Below are positions 22,708 through 24,079 of a DNA stretch of 24,079 nucleotides, one piece after another. Every line of letters starts with the position of its first letter. The stretch's first letter is position 1. The stretch comes from JBASEY01 sp049652745 (GTDB taxonomy: Bacteria; CSSED10-310): positions 1 to 24,079 of the forward strand of contig JBASEY010000010.1 of NCBI GenBank assembly GCA_049652745.1, in the 5' to 3' direction. The notes under the pieces were generated by a model. It saw only the letters and a list, made by a program, of their open reading frames with translations, was not told where the DNA came from and ran no database searches. The position numbers were made by a program, and so were the translations under genes.

Positions 22708-24079
22708 ATGAGCTTATTTAATAGAAAGGGAAAACAAGACGATTTAGCCGCTGTATTAGATGCAAGAAGAGAAAAATTAGATGATTTCGAAAGAGTATTG
22801 AAATCAAAAAAGTCAGATCTCGATAAAGAGATGAAGCAACTTGCCGATGCAAAAGCTGTTCTGGAGCTAGAGAAAGAAACTTTCCGGATTATGATGAAGA
22901 CAAACTTAGAAGATCTTGCTGCCGAAAAAGCGGCTTTGGAGGTACGAAGAATTGAACTAATAGAGTCAGAAGCCAAAGCTAAAGCTGAATTTAGTGAAGC
23001 AAAACAAGAGGCTTTTAACGAAGTATTTGAAAAACGTAGTGCTTATCTCGATACTCGACAAAAAGAATTGAACGAGTATGAAGAAAGATTAGCTAAAAGC
23101 TTTGAGGAAATTACTAAAAAGTTTAAAGAACTATCCAATGAAAAAGACAATCTGGCCAAACGCAAACTCGCATTGATAGAGCAGGAGCAAAAGGTTAATG
23201 CCGACTATACAGAACAGACCAGATCTTTAGTTGAAAGTATCGAGCATCAACATCGAGCGAATCAAGAAGAGCTAGATCGAATACAAAAACATGCATTACA
23301 ACTCGCAGAAGAGCGTAAACAGTTAAGAGAAGAAAAACTACAACTAATTTCAAAGGAAAATGAACTCCTAGCTCTTAAGCAGAAATTTGATCAAGTAAGT
23401 CAAGAAGACCGTATTGCCCTAAACGCTGAGTTACGTGAAAAACGTAAGCAAGCTGAATCAAATCTGGAAAAATATAAAGAAAAAGAGATAGCATCGCTTA
23501 AAGAATTCATAGCTGTTTTGAAAGATAAGCGCTTAAAAGAGGTGGAAAAAGAAGAAGATATTGAACGTAAAAGGATTCAGGAAGAGGTTAAAAAAGAACG
23601 TGAGCGGATTTTGGCCGAAATTGCTGAAGAGCGTAGTAATTTTAATAAAAAAGTAGAATCTGAAAGAAAACAATTACAAAAAGAATGGAGTGATTTGAAG
23701 AAATATGAGGGCACAGTCAATGCACTGAAAAGCCAATTAGAGGGTCTTCAAATTGAACTGGAGAACAATGAAAAAGAACTAGAGCACAAGGAACAACGAC
23801 TCGAACAGCTTTGGCAAAAGCGTAATGACCAACTGGATGAAGAAATAGATAAGCGTGTTGAAACCGAGCGTAAACTTATAACGGAAAAACATCAAGCGCT
23901 GGAAAAGAATGAAAAGGAGCTGGAGAACAAACAACAACAACTCGAACAGCTTTGGCAAAAACGCAATGACCAACTGGATGAAGAAATAGATAAGCGCGTT
24001 GAAACCGAGCGTAAACTTATAACGGAAAAACATCAAGCGCTGGAAAAAAGTGAAAAGGAGCTAGAGAACAAAGAACAAC
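22708..24079 (+). CDS. Long coiled-coil protein with 47-residue tandem repeats (runs off the window)
   Basis: ATG 22708 follows the previous stop after one base and the frame is open to the window end (457 codons seen). After a short head (MSLFNRKGKQDDLAAVLDAR) the whole protein is charged heptad-type coiled coil rich in E, K, Q and L. From residue 354 (23767) a 141-base, 47-residue unit repeats. Unit 1 is 23767-23907, unit 2 is 23908-24048 and unit 3 begins at 24049. Each unit holds QLWQKRNDQLDEEIDKRVE and ITEKHQALEK. The high DNA identity points to recent duplication. It probably forms a long rod or filament and may scaffold the helicase and kinase. It has no membrane segment or signal. Confidence 0.88.
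   Translation, partial: MSLFNRKGKQDDLAAVLDARREKLDDFERVLKSKKSDLDKEMKQLADAKAVLELEKETFRIMMKTNLEDLAAEKAALEVRRIELIESEAKAKAEFSEAKQEAFNEVFEKRSAYLDTRQKELNEYEERLAKSFEEITKKFKELSNEKDNLAKRKLALIEQEQKVNADYTEQTRSLVESIEHQHRANQEELDRIQKHALQLAEERKQLREEKLQLISKENELLALKQKFDQVSQEDRIALNAELREKRKQAESNLEKYKEKEIASLKEFIAVLKDKRLKEVEKEEDIERKRIQEEVKKERERILAEIAEERSNFNKKVESERKQLQKEWSDLKKYEGTVNALKSQLEGLQIELENNEKELEHKEQRLEQLWQKRNDQLDEEIDKRVETERKLITEKHQALEKNEKELENKQQQLEQLWQKRNDQLDEEIDKRVETERKLITEKHQALEKSEKELENKEQ
23767..24079 (+). repeat. 141-bp in-frame tandem repeat, at least 2 full copies and a third begun
   Basis: The period is exactly 141 bases: the units begin at 23767, 23908 and 24049 with AATGAAAAAGAACTAGAG, AATGAAAAGGAGCTGGAG and AGTGAAAAGGAGCTAGAG. 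Units 1 and 2 differ at only a few bases from CTCGAACAGCTTTGGC onward. The total number cannot be counted because the array passes the window end. Copy number may vary between strains. Confidence 0.92.

Noticed and set aside
23779..24036. Hydrophobic 85-codon frame on the minus strand with internal repeats
   Set aside because: It is the antisense of the coiled-coil repeats; the charged sense codons read as Phe/Leu on the other strand.
23767..24079. Regular repeats as a possible CRISPR array
   Set aside because: The 141-bp units are adjacent, in frame and without spacers; they are protein-coding repeats.

Overview
This is bacterial DNA, AT-leaning and densely coding, crowded with mobile elements and defence-type genes. 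It reads as an accessory (defence) island. The sequence does not identify the host. A signal-peptide lipid-anchor-free LEA14-like protein, MntA/HepT, IS3/IS630/IS256/IS21 material and TerY-type signalling genes would fit an environmental Gram-negative bacterium, but that is a weak inference.

Layout. 8-1205: a complete IS3-family element with a programmed frameshift. 1275-2000: a membrane protein of unknown role. 2031-2500: scraps of an IS21-like end and an IS256-family transposase. 2527-3132 (-): a small secreted LEA14-like protein. 3349-5119 (-): a two-gene unit of ABC-type AAA ATPase plus TOPRIM-like (DUF4276-like) protein, preceded by a good sigma70 promoter. 5472-6277 (-): an AbiEi-like regulator that has apparently lost its central part. 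6374-8926: an AlbA_2/Schlafen-type ATP-binding protein gene flanked by a ~580-bp partial copy of its own 3' end. 9335-9956: an MntA/HepT toxin-antitoxin pair. 10065-12262: an HNH restriction-type endonuclease gene split by an IS630-family element. Removing the element plus one TA restores a 312-codon open frame exactly.

12673-24079 (running off the end): the most interesting part. A near-perfect sigma70 promoter (TTGACA-N16-TATAAT) leads into a tightly packed, overlapping operon. Its genes are a 40-aa ORF, two tandem paralogous VWA (TerY-like) proteins, a small gene that looks frameshifted, a third short VWA protein, a PP2C-type phosphatase, a Ser/Thr kinase with a C-terminal zinc ribbon, a 1163-aa UPF1-like SF1 helicase, a 648-aa unknown protein with two HEPN-like R...H motifs, and a very long coiled-coil protein with 47-residue tandem repeats.

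Working model (inference). VWA proteins, phosphatase and kinase form a TerY-P-type phospho-switch. This switch controls a nucleic-acid-acting output made of helicase, possible HEPN-like RNase and coiled-coil scaffold. TerY-P triads are known. The particular combination with this helicase, the unknown 648-aa protein and the repeat coiled coil is what deserves a closer look.
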